Positions 1-8,949 of a stretch of DNA of 42,624 bases are shown here, piece after piece (the stretch's first letter is position 1; each line of letters opens with the position of its first letter). The notes under the pieces are model-generated. The model saw only the letters and a program-made list of their open reading frames with translations, searched no databases and was not told where the DNA came from. The DNA comes from an uncultured Alphaproteobacteria bacterium (lineage in GTDB: Bacteria > Pseudomonadota > Alphaproteobacteria > Rhodobacterales > Rhodobacteraceae), in NCBI GenBank assembly GCA_902537235.1, contig CACBAO010000015.1, positions 1 to 42,624 of the forward strand, given 5' to 3'. Both the position numbers and the translations under genes were made by a program.

Positions 1-1230
1 TTAATCTCTGCTCTTTTCGTTCAGAGTTGCTCTAATGATGAGAGACTGGAGGGATATAGGCAGCCAGTCTTAACAGATCAAAAAATTTACGAAACTAATA
101 AGAAAAACCATAAGTTAGCTCTTGCCAAACCGAAAAATATTATTTCTTGGTCGCATGGTGGGAGCGGACCAGGTCATAACTTAGGAAATATAGCTTTCTC
201 ATCTGCGGGTAAATTTGGTTCTCATTCAAAAGTTAAAATCGGTCCTAAAGGAGAATATTCTGAACCAATTTTTCAAAATAAAAGAATTTATATAATGACT
301 CCTAATGGATATATTGTTGTCTATAATGATGAAGGGCGATTTCTTTGGGAGGTGAGTATCTTGCCTGAAGGAGCTAGGGCTAAGAACGAGATATTTGGCG
401 GTCTGGCTATAAACAAAAATAAAATCGCGGTCACATCTTCGTTAGGAGAGCTACTATTAATTAGTGTATCTAAAAGGAAAGTTATTTGGAGATACGACTT
501 CAAAAGACCATTTAGATCAGCTCCCATATTCCATAAAGGATATATTTTTGGAGTTACTGGAGATGACATTGCAGTATCTTTAGATCAAAAAGGCAAGCTA
601 AGATGGACCAAAAAGGGACCTCAGAAAAATACAAAAGTATTTGCAGCAGTATCTCCTGCTGCTTCAGGGAATAAAGTTCTTTTCCCATTTAGTGGTGGCT
701 CTTTAGTCGCTCTCAATGCTGTCAATGGGATCCAACTATGGGAAGTTAATCTAGAAAATTCCAATGTCGGTTCAGCATCTGCTTCTCTAGGAGATTTTGC
801 GAGTGATCCAGTAGTATCTGGATCAAAAATATTTGCGGTAGGTGCCTTTGGTGAGACTTTTGCTACTAATACTAACGGTAGAGTTTTATGGAGAAACAAT
901 ATTCAGAGCTCTAGTCGACTTACTGTGTCAGGAAATTCCGCTTATTATCTCTCCAATAATTCTATAGGAAGAATTAACTCAAAGAATGGAAAAATAGTTT
1001 TTTTGCAAAGTTTACCTGCTAAAAATTGGGTTAAGTATTTTGGCCCTGTGCTACTTGAAAATAAACTTCTAGTTCTAGCTTCTGACAAAAATGCCTATTG
1101 GTTTTCTGCAGAAGATGGAAAGCTCCTCAATAAAGAGAAACTTGGTAAAAAGATTTCATCTCCTCCAATAGTGGCGAACAAAAAACTGATGTTTGTCTCC
1201 GAAGATGGTATGTTGAATATGCTTTATTAA
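1..1230 (+). CDS. bamB: BamB, outer-membrane assembly lipoprotein (5' end outside window)
   Basis: The reading frame is open from base 1 and gives 409 residues to the stop, so the start codon lies upstream. The visible N-terminus is the end of a lipoprotein signal peptide: a hydrophobic stretch ending VQSC, with the lipidated Cys at bases 28-30. The rest is a PQQ-type beta-propeller, with recurring segments in which a Gly-x-(I/L)-x-W pattern closes each blade (for example GRFLWEV, GKLRWTK, GIQLWEV, GRVLWRN). BamB is a periplasmic lipoprotein on the inner face of the outer membrane and helps the BAM complex insert beta-barrel proteins. It lies 17 nt before der, the bamB-der order seen in many proteobacteria. 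The ATG at 295 is internal, because the blade pattern and the signal peptide both lie upstream of it. Confidence 0.9.
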   Translation, partial: LISALFVQSCSNDERLEGYRQPVLTDQKIYETNKKNHKLALAKPKNIISWSHGGSGPGHNLGNIAFSSAGKFGSHSKVKIGPKGEYSEPIFQNKRIYIMTPNGYIVVYNDEGRFLWEVSILPEGARAKNEIFGGLAINKNKIAVTSSLGELLLISVSKRKVIWRYDFKRPFRSAPIFHKGYIFGVTGDDIAVSLDQKGKLRWTKKGPQKNTKVFAAVSPAASGNKVLFPFSGGSLVALNAVNGIQLWEVNLENSNVGSASASLGDFASDPVVSGSKIFAVGAFGETFATNTNGRVLWRNNIQSSSRLTVSGNSAYYLSNNSIGRINSKNGKIVFLQSLPAKNWVKYFGPVLLENKLLVLASDKNAYWFSAEDGKLLNKEKLGKKISSPPIVANKKLMFVSEDGMLNMLY

Positions 1231-1247
1231 TCTATAAGGAGAAATTC

Positions 1248-2609
1248 TTGTTCAGAAGGGCTGGTATAGTTGGTCGTCCTAACGTTGGCAAGTCTACATT
1301 ATTCAATTGTTTGCTAGGCCGTACTCGAGCTATTGTAGCAGATTTTGCAGGAGTTACACGTGATTACAAGGAAGAACTGTTAGAATTAAAAAATCATCAA
1401 ATCAAATTAATAGATACCGCTGGACTGAAATCATCAGTAGTTACTGAACAAGATAAGATAATAAATCGGCATACTCTCAATTTGATCAATAAGTTAGATG
1501 TTATTCTATTTGTATTAGATGGCAGAGAGGGTCTTACACTTGAAGATAGAGAAATATTTCAAGTGTGTAGAAAATTGGATAAAATTATTATTCTAGTAGT
1601 AAATAAGGTAGAGACATTAGCAATTGAGCAGACATTTTTGCAAGAAGATATAAGCTTTTTTGGGCTAACAAATATTATTTTCGTTTCCAGTGAGCACAGG
1701 ATAGGAATAGGACATGTGATAAATTCTCTTGTAGATATTTGTGAGAAAAATGGCTTCTTATCTTTAGAGAAAGAGAATATAGATCATGAAAAAAAACCCA
1801 TAAATATTGCTATAGTTGGTCGTCCTAACGTTGGAAAGTCTACGTTAGTTAACTCTATTATTAAGCAGCAAAGATTTATTACTGGTCCTCAGGCTGGCTT
1901 AACAAGAGACACCAACTTTGTGCTTTTTGACTGGGATAATGATTTATTTAAGATCTACGATACCGCAGGAGCAAGAAAAAAGCGCAAAATTGATAGTTAT
2001 TTAGAGAAAGAGGCAGTCAAAGAAACTCTGAGAGCCATAAAGTTTGCTCAGATTGTAATATTGGTGTTAGAACCAGAAGAATTGCTAAACACACAAGATC
2101 AAAAACTAGCTTCACTTTGTGAAAGAGAAGGGAGAGCAATAGTTTTTGCTGTGAATAAGAGTGACAAAATTTTGGATCAAAAAGCTGTCGACCAAAAACT
2201 TTTTAGCACGATAAAAAAATCTTTGCCACAGTTCAAGGGAGTGTATGTCAATTATATTTCTGCATTAAAAAGCACCGGTTTTGATAAGCTGCGAGAAAAT
2301 ATAATGAAAACCTATTCAAATTGGAATTTTAGGCAGTCTACTTCAAATCTTAATACCTGGTTGAAGGAAAAAATGGATAAGCATGCACCACCTACAAACA
2401 GCGAAAAAAGAAGAATAAAATTAAAATATATAGTGCAATCAAATTCTAGACCACCAACCATTAAGATATTCACATCTCACAATGGTATTGTATCAAAATC
2501 TTACAAAAGGTATCTGGAAAACTCATTCAGAGAAGATTTTCAACTCCTTGGTACTCCTATAAGAATAATATTTAAATCAGGCGATAATCCTTTCACGTTT
2601 GGTAAATAG
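1248..2609 (+). CDS. der: GTPase Der (EngA), ribosome assembly
   Basis: A 453-residue protein with two tandem GTPase domains and a C-terminal KH-like domain, the arrangement that defines Der, which matures the 50S subunit. The first P-loop GRPNVGKS is near residues 9-16, with DTAG downstream; its NKxD motif reads NKVE, a mild change. The second P-loop GRPNVGKS is near residues 191-198, with DTAG and a normal NKSD. The start is TTG at 1248, chosen because AAGGAGA at 1236-1242 precedes it and the protein begins a few residues before the first P-loop, as usual. It follows bamB by 17 nt and is probably co-transcribed. Its last 17 nt overlap the end of the convergent SDR gene. The DNA around the two P-loops is almost identical (see findings). 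Confidence 0.97.
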   Translation: MFRRAGIVGRPNVGKSTLFNCLLGRTRAIVADFAGVTRDYKEELLELKNHQIKLIDTAGLKSSVVTEQDKIINRHTLNLINKLDVILFVLDGREGLTLEDREIFQVCRKLDKIIILVVNKVETLAIEQTFLQEDISFFGLTNIIFVSSEHRIGIGHVINSLVDICEKNGFLSLEKENIDHEKKPINIAIVGRPNVGKSTLVNSIIKQQRFITGPQAGLTRDTNFVLFDWDNDLFKIYDTAGARKKRKIDSYLEKEAVKETLRAIKFAQIVILVLEPEELLNTQDQKLASLCEREGRAIVFAVNKSDKILDQKAVDQKLFSTIKKSLPQFKGVYVNYISALKSTGFDKLRENIMKTYSNWNFRQSTSNLNTWLKEKMDKHAPPTNSEKRRIKLKYIVQSNSRPPTIKIFTSHNGIVSKSYKRYLENSFREDFQLLGTPIRIIFKSGDNPFTFGK

Positions 2610-3282
2610 TAACAATCTGACTTATTATTTTTTTGGCTTCCCTATTAGTAGTATCAGGATCAATATTATGCTCACCTGGTAATACCTTCTTCCTTAACTT
2701 TGTCGCCATCGGTTCTGGATATTGAATAAGGACATTCACTCCTAACCGCTCATTTTCCTGTTTATATGCTAGCAATATTTGATCACATGCTTTTTTTGCC
2801 GAGTTGTAGAGTCCGTTAAACTTTATCGTTCGAAAATCTGAAATATATACAAATAAGCCTTTGGGATTTCGACTTAATATTGGATGAAAACACGATATTA
2901 ATCTAAAGCAAACCGTAATCGGAGAAAGTAAATTAGTTTCAAATTCTTTCAAAGATACTTGGTTAATCGGCATCATCTGAAGGGAAGACATAGCGCAATG
3001 AATAATGACGTTAAGCTGCCCAAATTTTTCTGCTATTTTTTGTGATAATTCTTCTATTGTTCCCCGCTTTGCTAGGTCAATGCAAACAAGAGTTATTTCC
3101 CCATTTGTCTTCTCTATGGCGTCAGATAAGTTTTCTAAATGACTTTTATTCCTGCCGACGGCAATTACGTCAGCACCCTCTTTGGCCAAAGCAATGGAAA
3201 CACTGAACCCAAGACCACTGGTTGCTCCTGTTACAAGAACTTTAAGCCCAATAAGTCGCCGAGAACACTGGTTTTTTGCCAT
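2593..3282 (-). CDS. Short-chain dehydrogenase/reductase, substrate unknown
   Basis: A 229-residue SDR fold. The N-terminal dinucleotide-binding motif TGATSGLG is at residues 18-25. The catalytic Tyr and Lys fit Y159-NSA-K163, with Ser148 as a candidate catalytic Ser (the segment reads YISDF). The usual NNAG motif after beta-4 is replaced by HCAM near residues 95-98, so the active-site neighbourhood is somewhat divergent. The start codon overlaps the cvpA stop in a TAATG arrangement, so it is translationally coupled. In related chromosomes, as I recall them, an SDR sits after cvpA-purF; here purF is absent. The substrate cannot be told from the sequence. The 3' end overlaps der on the other strand. 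Confidence 0.85.
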   Translation of the reverse strand: MAKNQCSRRLIGLKVLVTGATSGLGFSVSIALAKEGADVIAVGRNKSHLENLSDAIEKTNGEITLVCIDLAKRGTIEELSQKIAEKFGQLNVIIHCAMSSLQMMPINQVSLKEFETNLLSPITVCFRLISCFHPILSRNPKGLFVYISDFRTIKFNGLYNSAKKACDQILLAYKQENERLGVNVLIQYPEPMATKLRKKVLPGEHNIDPDTTNREAKKIISQIVTIYQT

Positions 3283-3842
3283 TACCTTTTAACACAATTT
3301 GTAAGAAGATTATCATAATTTTCAATTATCCATTCTGGAATATTTTTGGGGTATTTAGTAAGAATTTTCTCTTGAATGTCCAGTGTAATTACGTTTGATT
3401 TAGACATTCCAATAAAATTTAGTGAAGAAGATTCTCTCAGCACTTGATTATAAATGACAAGAAAAATTATTACAATTATCCCCCCTCTCAAAACGCCAAA
3501 AAGCAGCCCAAAAATTTTATTTATTTCGTTAAAAAATGAAATTTCTATAAAATATGAAATCCTATATGTAACAAAGGATATAGTGATAAGAGCCAGTGTA
3601 AATCCCAAGAGAAACGAAAGTATCATCATCAGTTCACAGCTATCTCCCAATATACTCATAATCAAATCGATTTCTGAGATGACTTTAAAAATTGGAGGAG
3701 AAATAAGATAAGCGACCACGATTGCCAGAATCCAATTTAAAATCAATAGAATTTCTTTTACGAAACCTCTAAAGTACGCAAAAATTGCTGAAAAAAGTAT
3801 CAATCCAACCGAAATCATATCGAAAGAGGAAATAACTTCCAT
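3282..3842 (-). CDS. cvpA: CvpA family inner-membrane protein
   Basis: A 186-residue protein with about four hydrophobic helices (roughly residues 8-28, 30-50, 68-90 and 105-127). It has the CvpA signature region near the N-terminus, ISVGLILFSAIFAYFRGFVK, in which a Gly/Phe-rich turn follows helix 1. CvpA proteins are inner-membrane proteins, first named for colicin V production and later linked to envelope stress and bile tolerance; the biochemical role is unsettled. It is coupled to the downstream SDR by TAATG and separated from mlaF by a 50-nt gap. In many proteobacteria cvpA precedes purF, but no purF follows here. Confidence 0.85.
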   Translation of the reverse strand: MEVISSFDMISVGLILFSAIFAYFRGFVKEILLILNWILAIVVAYLISPPIFKVISEIDLIMSILGDSCELMMILSFLLGFTLALITISFVTYRISYFIEISFFNEINKIFGLLFGVLRGGIIVIIFLVIYNQVLRESSSLNFIGMSKSNVITLDIQEKILTKYPKNIPEWIIENYDNLLTNCVKR

Positions 3843-3892
3843 GAGATCAGTTTCCTACTTGAATAAATTTAATTGACAAACTTTTTAAAAAC

Positions 3893-4627
3893 TTAACCAT
3901 TTAAGAATATTTTCAATAATTTGTTTTTGGATAACATAGCCTGTTTAGGGGTTCCAGACCATTCTACTTTTCCGTTATCTATTAAAATAATCTTAGATGC
4001 AAGAAGTAGCGCTAAATTAATATCATGAGTTATCGTGATAGCAGTTTTTTTAGAATTTTTAATTATCTTCCCAATTAAAGAAATTATTTTTTTTGACATT
4101 ATTGGATCCAGCCCAGTAGTCGGTTCATCAAAAATAAGGATATCTGGTTCGGAGAATATTGATCTTGCTATACCAACCCTTTTTTGCATTCCCCCAGATA
4201 ACTCGGAGGGGTATTGTTCAGCTATGTTAGTGGGTAATCCTACTTCTTCTAGCCGTTCGATTGCGAGTTTTTTGAGGTTGAAAATGTTAGGAGAACTTAA
4301 ATTATATAAACTCTTAAAAGCAACATTCTCCCAAACATTATAGCTATCAAATAGTGCATTACTCTGAAAACAAACTCCTAATTTATTCAATACTTTTTGC
4401 TTATCTGAATTTTCACTAATCAGATTATCATCAAAGAATATTGAACCAGAACTAATATTTTCTAGACCTAATATGCACTTGATTAGCATAGACTTTCCTG
4501 CACCTGAACTACCTATTATTACCAAATGTTCTTCTTGTTTTAATATAAAAGATATATCCTTTAGTATTTGTTTAGAGCCAAATAGTTTATTTAAGCTTTT
4601 AACCTCAATTTTAGTTTTTGTGATCAT
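3893..4627 (-). CDS. mlaF: MlaF-like ABC transporter ATPase (lipid transport)
   Basis: A 244-residue ABC ATPase. Walker A GSSGAGKS is at residues 39-46, the signature LSGGM at 143-147, Walker B ILIFDEP at 163-169 and the switch His at 201. Family features of MlaF/Ttg2A include GVCFQSNALFDS around the Q-loop. It overlaps mlaE by an ATGA junction, so the two are translated together and form the ATPase and permease of an MlaFE-type complex. Such complexes move phospholipids between inner and outer membrane (or import sterols or toluene-like compounds in some lineages). The MCE substrate-binding subunit mlaD is not in the window and must be encoded elsewhere if the complex is complete. Confidence 0.92.
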   Translation of the reverse strand: MITKTKIEVKSLNKLFGSKQILKDISFILKQEEHLVIIGSSGAGKSMLIKCILGLENISSGSIFFDDNLISENSDKQKVLNKLGVCFQSNALFDSYNVWENVAFKSLYNLSSPNIFNLKKLAIERLEEVGLPTNIAEQYPSELSGGMQKRVGIARSIFSEPDILIFDEPTTGLDPIMSKKIISLIGKIIKNSKKTAITITHDINLALLLASKIILIDNGKVEWSGTPKQAMLSKNKLLKIFLNG

Positions 4628-5406
4628 TTATTGAACAAGGCTTCTGTTAAAATATAATTTGCTGCTAGAACAGAGATTGAAGACCAAACAACGGCACTTA
4701 TAGTGGATTTTCCAACACCCCTTGCACCGACTGTTGTATTAAGTCCATGAAATGTTCCTAGCACACCAATAATTAAACCGAAGAAAACTGCTTTTATTAA
4801 TCCGGAAACAACATCAGCTAATTCCAAGAATTTAATTGTATTTAATAAATAATTTGTTGCGTTAAACTCTAGAGTACTAACACCCACTAAGAACCCCCCA
4901 AAAACACCTAGAATATCACTGGTAAGTGTTAAGAGTGGTAAGGAAAGAATACAAGCACAAACCCTAGGTATAACAAGAAAATTGTATGGGTTTGCATTAA
5001 GTGTGTAAAGTGCATCTATTTGTTCGGTTACTTTCATTGTTCCTATCTCAGCTGATATTGATGAAGCAACTCGACCTGCCATTATCAAACCACATAGAAC
5101 TGGTCCCAGTTCTCTACAAATACCAATGGCGACTATTGAGGGAACTACGCTTTCGGCATTGAAACGCATTCCACCAGAATAAATTTGGAGAGCCAAAGCA
5201 GCACCAGTAAAAACGGCGGTTAACCCTACAACAGGCAAAGACAAAAACCCTATTTGAACTAACTGATTTAAAAAGGTTTTAGTGTAGAATGGTCCTCTCA
5301 AAGCTTGTGAAATTATATTCCAAGAAAATCTCGAAAAAAAACCGACTTTTGTCAGAAAGATGAGAAATGTGTTTCCAACTAGTTCAATATAAAAAAAAAT
5401 CTTCAT
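4624..5406 (-). CDS. mlaE: MlaE-like ABC transporter permease (lipid transport)
   Basis: A 260-residue permease of the MlaE (DUF140) family. It has an amphipathic N-terminal segment and about five hydrophobic helices. The conserved family core is visible near residues 100-125 (RELGPVLCGLIMAGRVASS), followed by EIGTMKVTEQIDAL. It works with MlaF, whose start overlaps its stop (ATGA). It starts at ATG 5406, and a 9-T run (coding strand) within codons 3-6 stays in frame. It lies 8 nt downstream of alr and probably shares its transcript. The alr-mlaE-mlaF order is familiar from Rhodobacterales-type genomes (from memory). Confidence 0.92.
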   Translation of the reverse strand: MKIFFYIELVGNTFLIFLTKVGFFSRFSWNIISQALRGPFYTKTFLNQLVQIGFLSLPVVGLTAVFTGAALALQIYSGGMRFNAESVVPSIVAIGICRELGPVLCGLIMAGRVASSISAEIGTMKVTEQIDALYTLNANPYNFLVIPRVCACILSLPLLTLTSDILGVFGGFLVGVSTLEFNATNYLLNTIKFLELADVVSGLIKAVFFGLIIGVLGTFHGLNTTVGARGVGKSTISAVVWSSISVLAANYILTEALFNK

Positions 5407-5414
5407 ATACTTTC

Positions 5415-6455
5415 CTATCCCGAGAAAACCCTATTTATTCTTTCACCAAAATTAACTAGTACTTCGTGACTTATGGTTTTACAGTCTTTTGCAAAATCTT
5501 CAACTTCATATTCAGGCGAAAATACGCAAAGATGTTGCGGTATCTCAGGTAAATTTGAAATGTCCACTGTGACTAGGTCCATGGAAACTCTTCCTATAAT
5601 GGGACATGGTATGTTTCCATAAAATAGTTTGCCATTATTACTAAGAATTCTTGGTAAACCGTCGGCATACCCCATTGCTAGAGTAGCGACCGTCATTTTC
5701 TGTGTCGCTTTGTATGTAAAGTTGTAACCGACCTGCATGTTTTCATTAATGATAAAGCTTTGAAGAACGGGAACCTTTATTTGAATAACACCTTTTAAAC
5801 CACTATTCTTTATACCACCATATAACCCAACACCTGGTCTAATCATATCAAAATGAAACTCAGTGCCTAATAGAGCTCCATGACTTGCTGAGAAACTTTG
5901 ACGTACCTTTGGTAAAACTTGACATAATTCATTAAACAAATTTCTTTGATTTATATTTTCATCGCTGGATATATCATCTGCACAAGCTAAATGTGACAAA
6001 ATTAGATTCATAGGAAGTTTTTTTATCAGATCGAGGTTTTCAAAAAGTGCTTGCTTGTTTAGCCCTAAACGATTCATTCCAGTATTCAGTTGAATAGCTA
6101 CTTCGTGGGTTTGATCAAAAGCGTCAATAAATTTTTGTGCCTCTAATATGTTATTTATGACAGGGGTTATCTTGAACTTTTTGTAAGTTTTAGCGTTTAG
6201 AAAATCAAAACCATTTAACGTAAATATTTCAGACTTTCGAGAACAACTCCTCACCTTTACTGCTTCTGAAATAGTGGCGGTAAAAAAACTTCTCACACCA
6301 AATCGTTCCATCTCAGGAACTATCTTTGTAATTCCTAAGCCATAAGCATTCGATTTAACTACAGCGGATAATTCGGCGCTATTTTTTGTTATTTGACGAA
6401 AAAAGCGTAGGTTATTATGTAAATTTGCAAGACTGATGTGTAATTCAAGTGGCAA
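5415..6455 (-). CDS. alr: Alanine racemase (PLP enzyme)
   Basis: A 346-residue fold-type III PLP enzyme that converts L-alanine to D-alanine for peptidoglycan. The PLP lysine is K34 in AVVKSNAYGLG. The region QVGYNFTY near residue 245 carries the second catalytic base, a Tyr from the C-terminal domain. The conserved MGYADGLPR follows, and GRVSMD occurs later. The start is TTG at 6455, needed to include the N-terminal LHISLANLHNN segment; an ATG at 6462 is in another frame and stops at once. It lies 15 nt after dnaB, the common alphaproteobacterial dnaB-alr order. It is slightly shorter than typical Alr (about 360-370), with no motif missing. Confidence 0.94.
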   Translation of the reverse strand: MPLELHISLANLHNNLRFFRQITKNSAELSAVVKSNAYGLGITKIVPEMERFGVRSFFTATISEAVKVRSCSRKSEIFTLNGFDFLNAKTYKKFKITPVINNILEAQKFIDAFDQTHEVAIQLNTGMNRLGLNKQALFENLDLIKKLPMNLILSHLACADDISSDENINQRNLFNELCQVLPKVRQSFSASHGALLGTEFHFDMIRPGVGLYGGIKNSGLKGVIQIKVPVLQSFIINENMQVGYNFTYKATQKMTVATLAMGYADGLPRILSNNGKLFYGNIPCPIIGRVSMDLVTVDISNLPEIPQHLCVFSPEYEVEDFAKDCKTISHEVLVNFGERINRVFSG

Positions 6456-6470
6456 TTATCATCCCAAGCT

Positions 6471-7919
6471 TCAACTTTTTAATTGATGGTTTTTTACCAA
6501 ATTACCAAATCGTGTAAATCTACCATCAAACGCTAAATCTACTGTTCCAATTGGTCCGTGTCTCTGTTTCCCAATAATCAACTCAGCTTTTCCATGGATC
6601 TGTTCCATTTCTTCTTGCCATTTTATGAGAGCATCAAGATCTTGATCACCAGGCTTTTCTCTTTCTTTATAATACTCCTCTCGATATATAAATAAAACAA
6701 CATCAGCATCTTGTTCGATAGAACCACTCTCTCGTAAATCTGCAAGTTGTGGTCTTTTATCATCCCTATTTTCTACTTGTCGAGAAAGTTGAGATAGGGC
6801 CAAAACAGGTATATTTAATTCTTTTGCGATTGCTTTTAGTCCCTGAGTTATTTCAGCAATTTCATTTACTCTGTTTTCTTTGCTTGAAGCCCCCCTTATT
6901 AACTGTAAATAATCAATGATTAAAAAATCGAGACCATGTGTTCTTTTAAGTCTTCTAGCTTTAGAAGCTATATTTGATATTAAAAGAGCTGGGGTATCAT
7001 CTATAAAAAATTTACTTTCATCCAAAGACCGAGCAGCTTCTACGAACTGATTAAACTCATTTCCGGAAAGCTCACCTTTTCTTATTTGTTCTGAAGGAAT
7101 TTTGCTTATATCAGACAGTATTCTCGTTGCAAGCTGTGCTGACGACATTTCGAGCGAAAAGAAGCCAACGCTTGAAGCCTTGCCATATTTTTTGTAGTTT
7201 GCGATCGAAGCATTGTAGGCAATATTTGTTGCCAAAGCAGTTTTGCCCATAGAAGGGCGCCCTGCGAGAATTATTAAATCTGAGTTCTGCAAACCTCCTA
7301 ATTTTTTGTCAATGTCAATAAATCCGCACGGTATACCTGACACACCTTGTATATCTGAAGCAAAAGCTCTATTAGCCAATTCAATTGCCTCAGTAGCAGC
7401 CTTAACTAAAGGGGCGAAGCTTCTCGACTGAGTTCCAGTTGATGCCACATTATAAAGAGACTGTTCTGCTTTACTTATGAGTTTAGCTGGTGCGGTATCT
7501 TCAGCGACTTTTCTCGCGTCAAGAATTATTTCACTTCCAACATCGACTAGTTTTCTTCTAACTGCTAAATCAAAAAGGGCAGTTGCATAGTCTTTTGCAG
7601 CATATGCACTAATTGCCATTGCAGATAACTCAGTAAGCAAAGAAGGAACGTCTATATCTTTAAACGCTTCATCAGAATCTAAATACGGCTTTAGAGTGAT
7701 AGGTGAAACAAGTAGACCTTTTTTCGTTCTTGAAGCAATATGGCCAAATATTTTTCTATTTATCACGTCATAAAAATGATCTTCACCGATGATTGACTCA
7801 ATTTCTCCTAAAATTTCGTTATTTACTAATAATAGACCTATAAGAGCCTGCTCTGCTTCTAGATTAAAAGTGGAAGATTTCTCTTCATCTACCGTTTGAT
7901 CAAATTTAACGTTATCCAT
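6471..7919 (-). CDS. dnaB: Replicative DNA helicase DnaB
   Basis: A 482-residue hexameric helicase that unwinds DNA at the replication fork. An N-terminal DnaB domain (about residues 15-120, interaction with primase) is followed by the RecA-like C-terminal domain. Walker A GRPSMGKT is at residues 220-227, the Walker B region FLIIDYLQLI comes later, and the C-terminal part carries RESGSIEQDADVV and KQRHGPIGTV. I prefer ATG 7919 (MDNVKF). A TTG 12 nt upstream (7931) is also possible and would add four residues; neither has a strong ribosome-binding site. There is no DnaB intein. A 131-nt gap separates it from rplI upstream. Confidence 0.96.
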   Translation of the reverse strand: MDNVKFDQTVDEEKSSTFNLEAEQALIGLLLVNNEILGEIESIIGEDHFYDVINRKIFGHIASRTKKGLLVSPITLKPYLDSDEAFKDIDVPSLLTELSAMAISAYAAKDYATALFDLAVRRKLVDVGSEIILDARKVAEDTAPAKLISKAEQSLYNVASTGTQSRSFAPLVKAATEAIELANRAFASDIQGVSGIPCGFIDIDKKLGGLQNSDLIILAGRPSMGKTALATNIAYNASIANYKKYGKASSVGFFSLEMSSAQLATRILSDISKIPSEQIRKGELSGNEFNQFVEAARSLDESKFFIDDTPALLISNIASKARRLKRTHGLDFLIIDYLQLIRGASSKENRVNEIAEITQGLKAIAKELNIPVLALSQLSRQVENRDDKRPQLADLRESGSIEQDADVVLFIYREEYYKEREKPGDQDLDALIKWQEEMEQIHGKAELIIGKQRHGPIGTVDLAFDGRFTRFGNLVKNHQLKS

Positions 7920-8050
7920 AAGTTTTACCAATATCAGTATATACTACTTTAATTTTTTATCACCATGTTAATTATGGCTACAGTTGAGGATTTTTAAGCT
8001 TTAGGCTTACTGGAATGAGGGCTTGTATCAGTTATAATACAGTGTTTTGC

Positions 8051-8674
8051 TCAACTTTGCTCAGTTGATATAATATCAGGTTTATTCTCTATTTCAGTAT
8101 CGTCGGAGTTATTTTCTTCCGTTTTTAGTGACACTCCGTCTTCAAGTAGAGCTTCATTAAGTTCCGCATTCATTTTTCCAGAAGTGCTATCCGGGTTTTT
8201 TGCATCTTCAGCCTCAGGATCTGCATCTCCGAGACTTCTTACAACTTTCAATTTAATTTTGCTCTCAACTTCTGGATGCAGAATGACACTCATATCAAAT
8301 ATCCCTAGTGCTTTGATAGGTTTATCCAATGCTACCTGTTTTCTGCTAAGTTTTATTCCATTTTCAGCTATAAGCTTTGATATATCTCTTGTAGTGACAG
8401 ACCCATAGAGTATTCCAGTATCAGATGCTGATCTTACAATCACTAACTTCAAGTTTTCGACCTCAGCTCGTATTTTCTCTGCTTTTTGAATTGCTTCATT
8501 ATTTTCTTTGAGCAATTTTGCTTTTGTTTTTTCAAAAAGTTCTTTGTTTTCCTTAGTCGCTCTTAGTGCTTTACCGGTGGGAATTAAAAAGTTTCTACCA
8601 AAACCCGGCCTTACCTCTACGGCGTCTCCTATATTACCTAACTTGTTAATTTTTTGAAGTAATATTATTTCCAT
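8051..8674 (-). CDS. rplI: 50S ribosomal protein L9 with long acidic tail
   Basis: A 207-residue protein. The N-terminal L9 domain (residues 1-50) has the hallmark GNIGDAVEVRPGFGRNFLIP, then the long connecting helix and the C-terminal rRNA-binding domain up to about residue 150. The last 50-55 residues are an acidic, low-complexity tail rich in Glu, Asp, Asn and Ser (for example DADPEAEDAKNPDS and EENNSDDTEIENK). Bacterial L9 is usually about 150 residues; tails of this kind are known in alphaproteobacteria. It is the last gene of rpsF-rpsR-rplI, 8 nt after rpsR. Confidence 0.97.
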   Translation of the reverse strand: MEIILLQKINKLGNIGDAVEVRPGFGRNFLIPTGKALRATKENKELFEKTKAKLLKENNEAIQKAEKIRAEVENLKLVIVRSASDTGILYGSVTTRDISKLIAENGIKLSRKQVALDKPIKALGIFDMSVILHPEVESKIKLKVVRSLGDADPEAEDAKNPDSTSGKMNAELNEALLEDGVSLKTEENNSDDTEIENKPDIISTEQS

Positions 8675-8682
8675 TTCAAAGC

Positions 8683-8943
8683 CTATTTAACCGCGTAGGG
8701 TAACAAACCTAGAAACCTGGCTCGTTTTATCGCTATCGCTAATTCTCTTTGTTTTTTTGTTGATACCGCTGTTATTCTTGAGGGGATGATTTTCCCCCTT
8801 TCAGAAATAAATTTTTGAAGTGTCCTAACATCTTTGTAGTCTATTGGCAACGCTCCCTTTTCAGAAAAAGGACAAGTTTTTTGTCGTCTGAAGTAATGCT
8901 TGTTGTTGTTTGGGCTTCTGCGATCGTTAAATCTTTTTTCCAT
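8683..8943 (-). CDS. rpsR: 30S ribosomal protein S18
   Basis: An 86-residue S18. The conserved FFRRQKxCPF-like segment appears as [11 protein letters not shown], followed by [19 protein letters not shown] and the C-terminal [18 protein letters not shown] block. S18 binds S6 on the 30S platform. I prefer ATG 8943; a TTG two codons upstream (8949), right after the rpsF stop, is an alternative and would add only two residues. It lies in the rpsF-rpsR-rplI operon. Confidence 0.96.
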   Translation of the reverse strand: MEKRFNDRRSPNNNKHYFRRQKTCPFSEKGALPIDYKDVRTLQKFISERGKIIPSRITAVSTKKQRELAIAIKRARFLGLLPYAVK

Positions 8944-8949
8944 GCTCAA

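Noticed and set aside
295-1230. ATG at 295 as the start of bamB
   Set aside because: The frame is open to base 1 and carries a lipobox Cys and propeller sequence upstream, so the gene is cut by the window edge.
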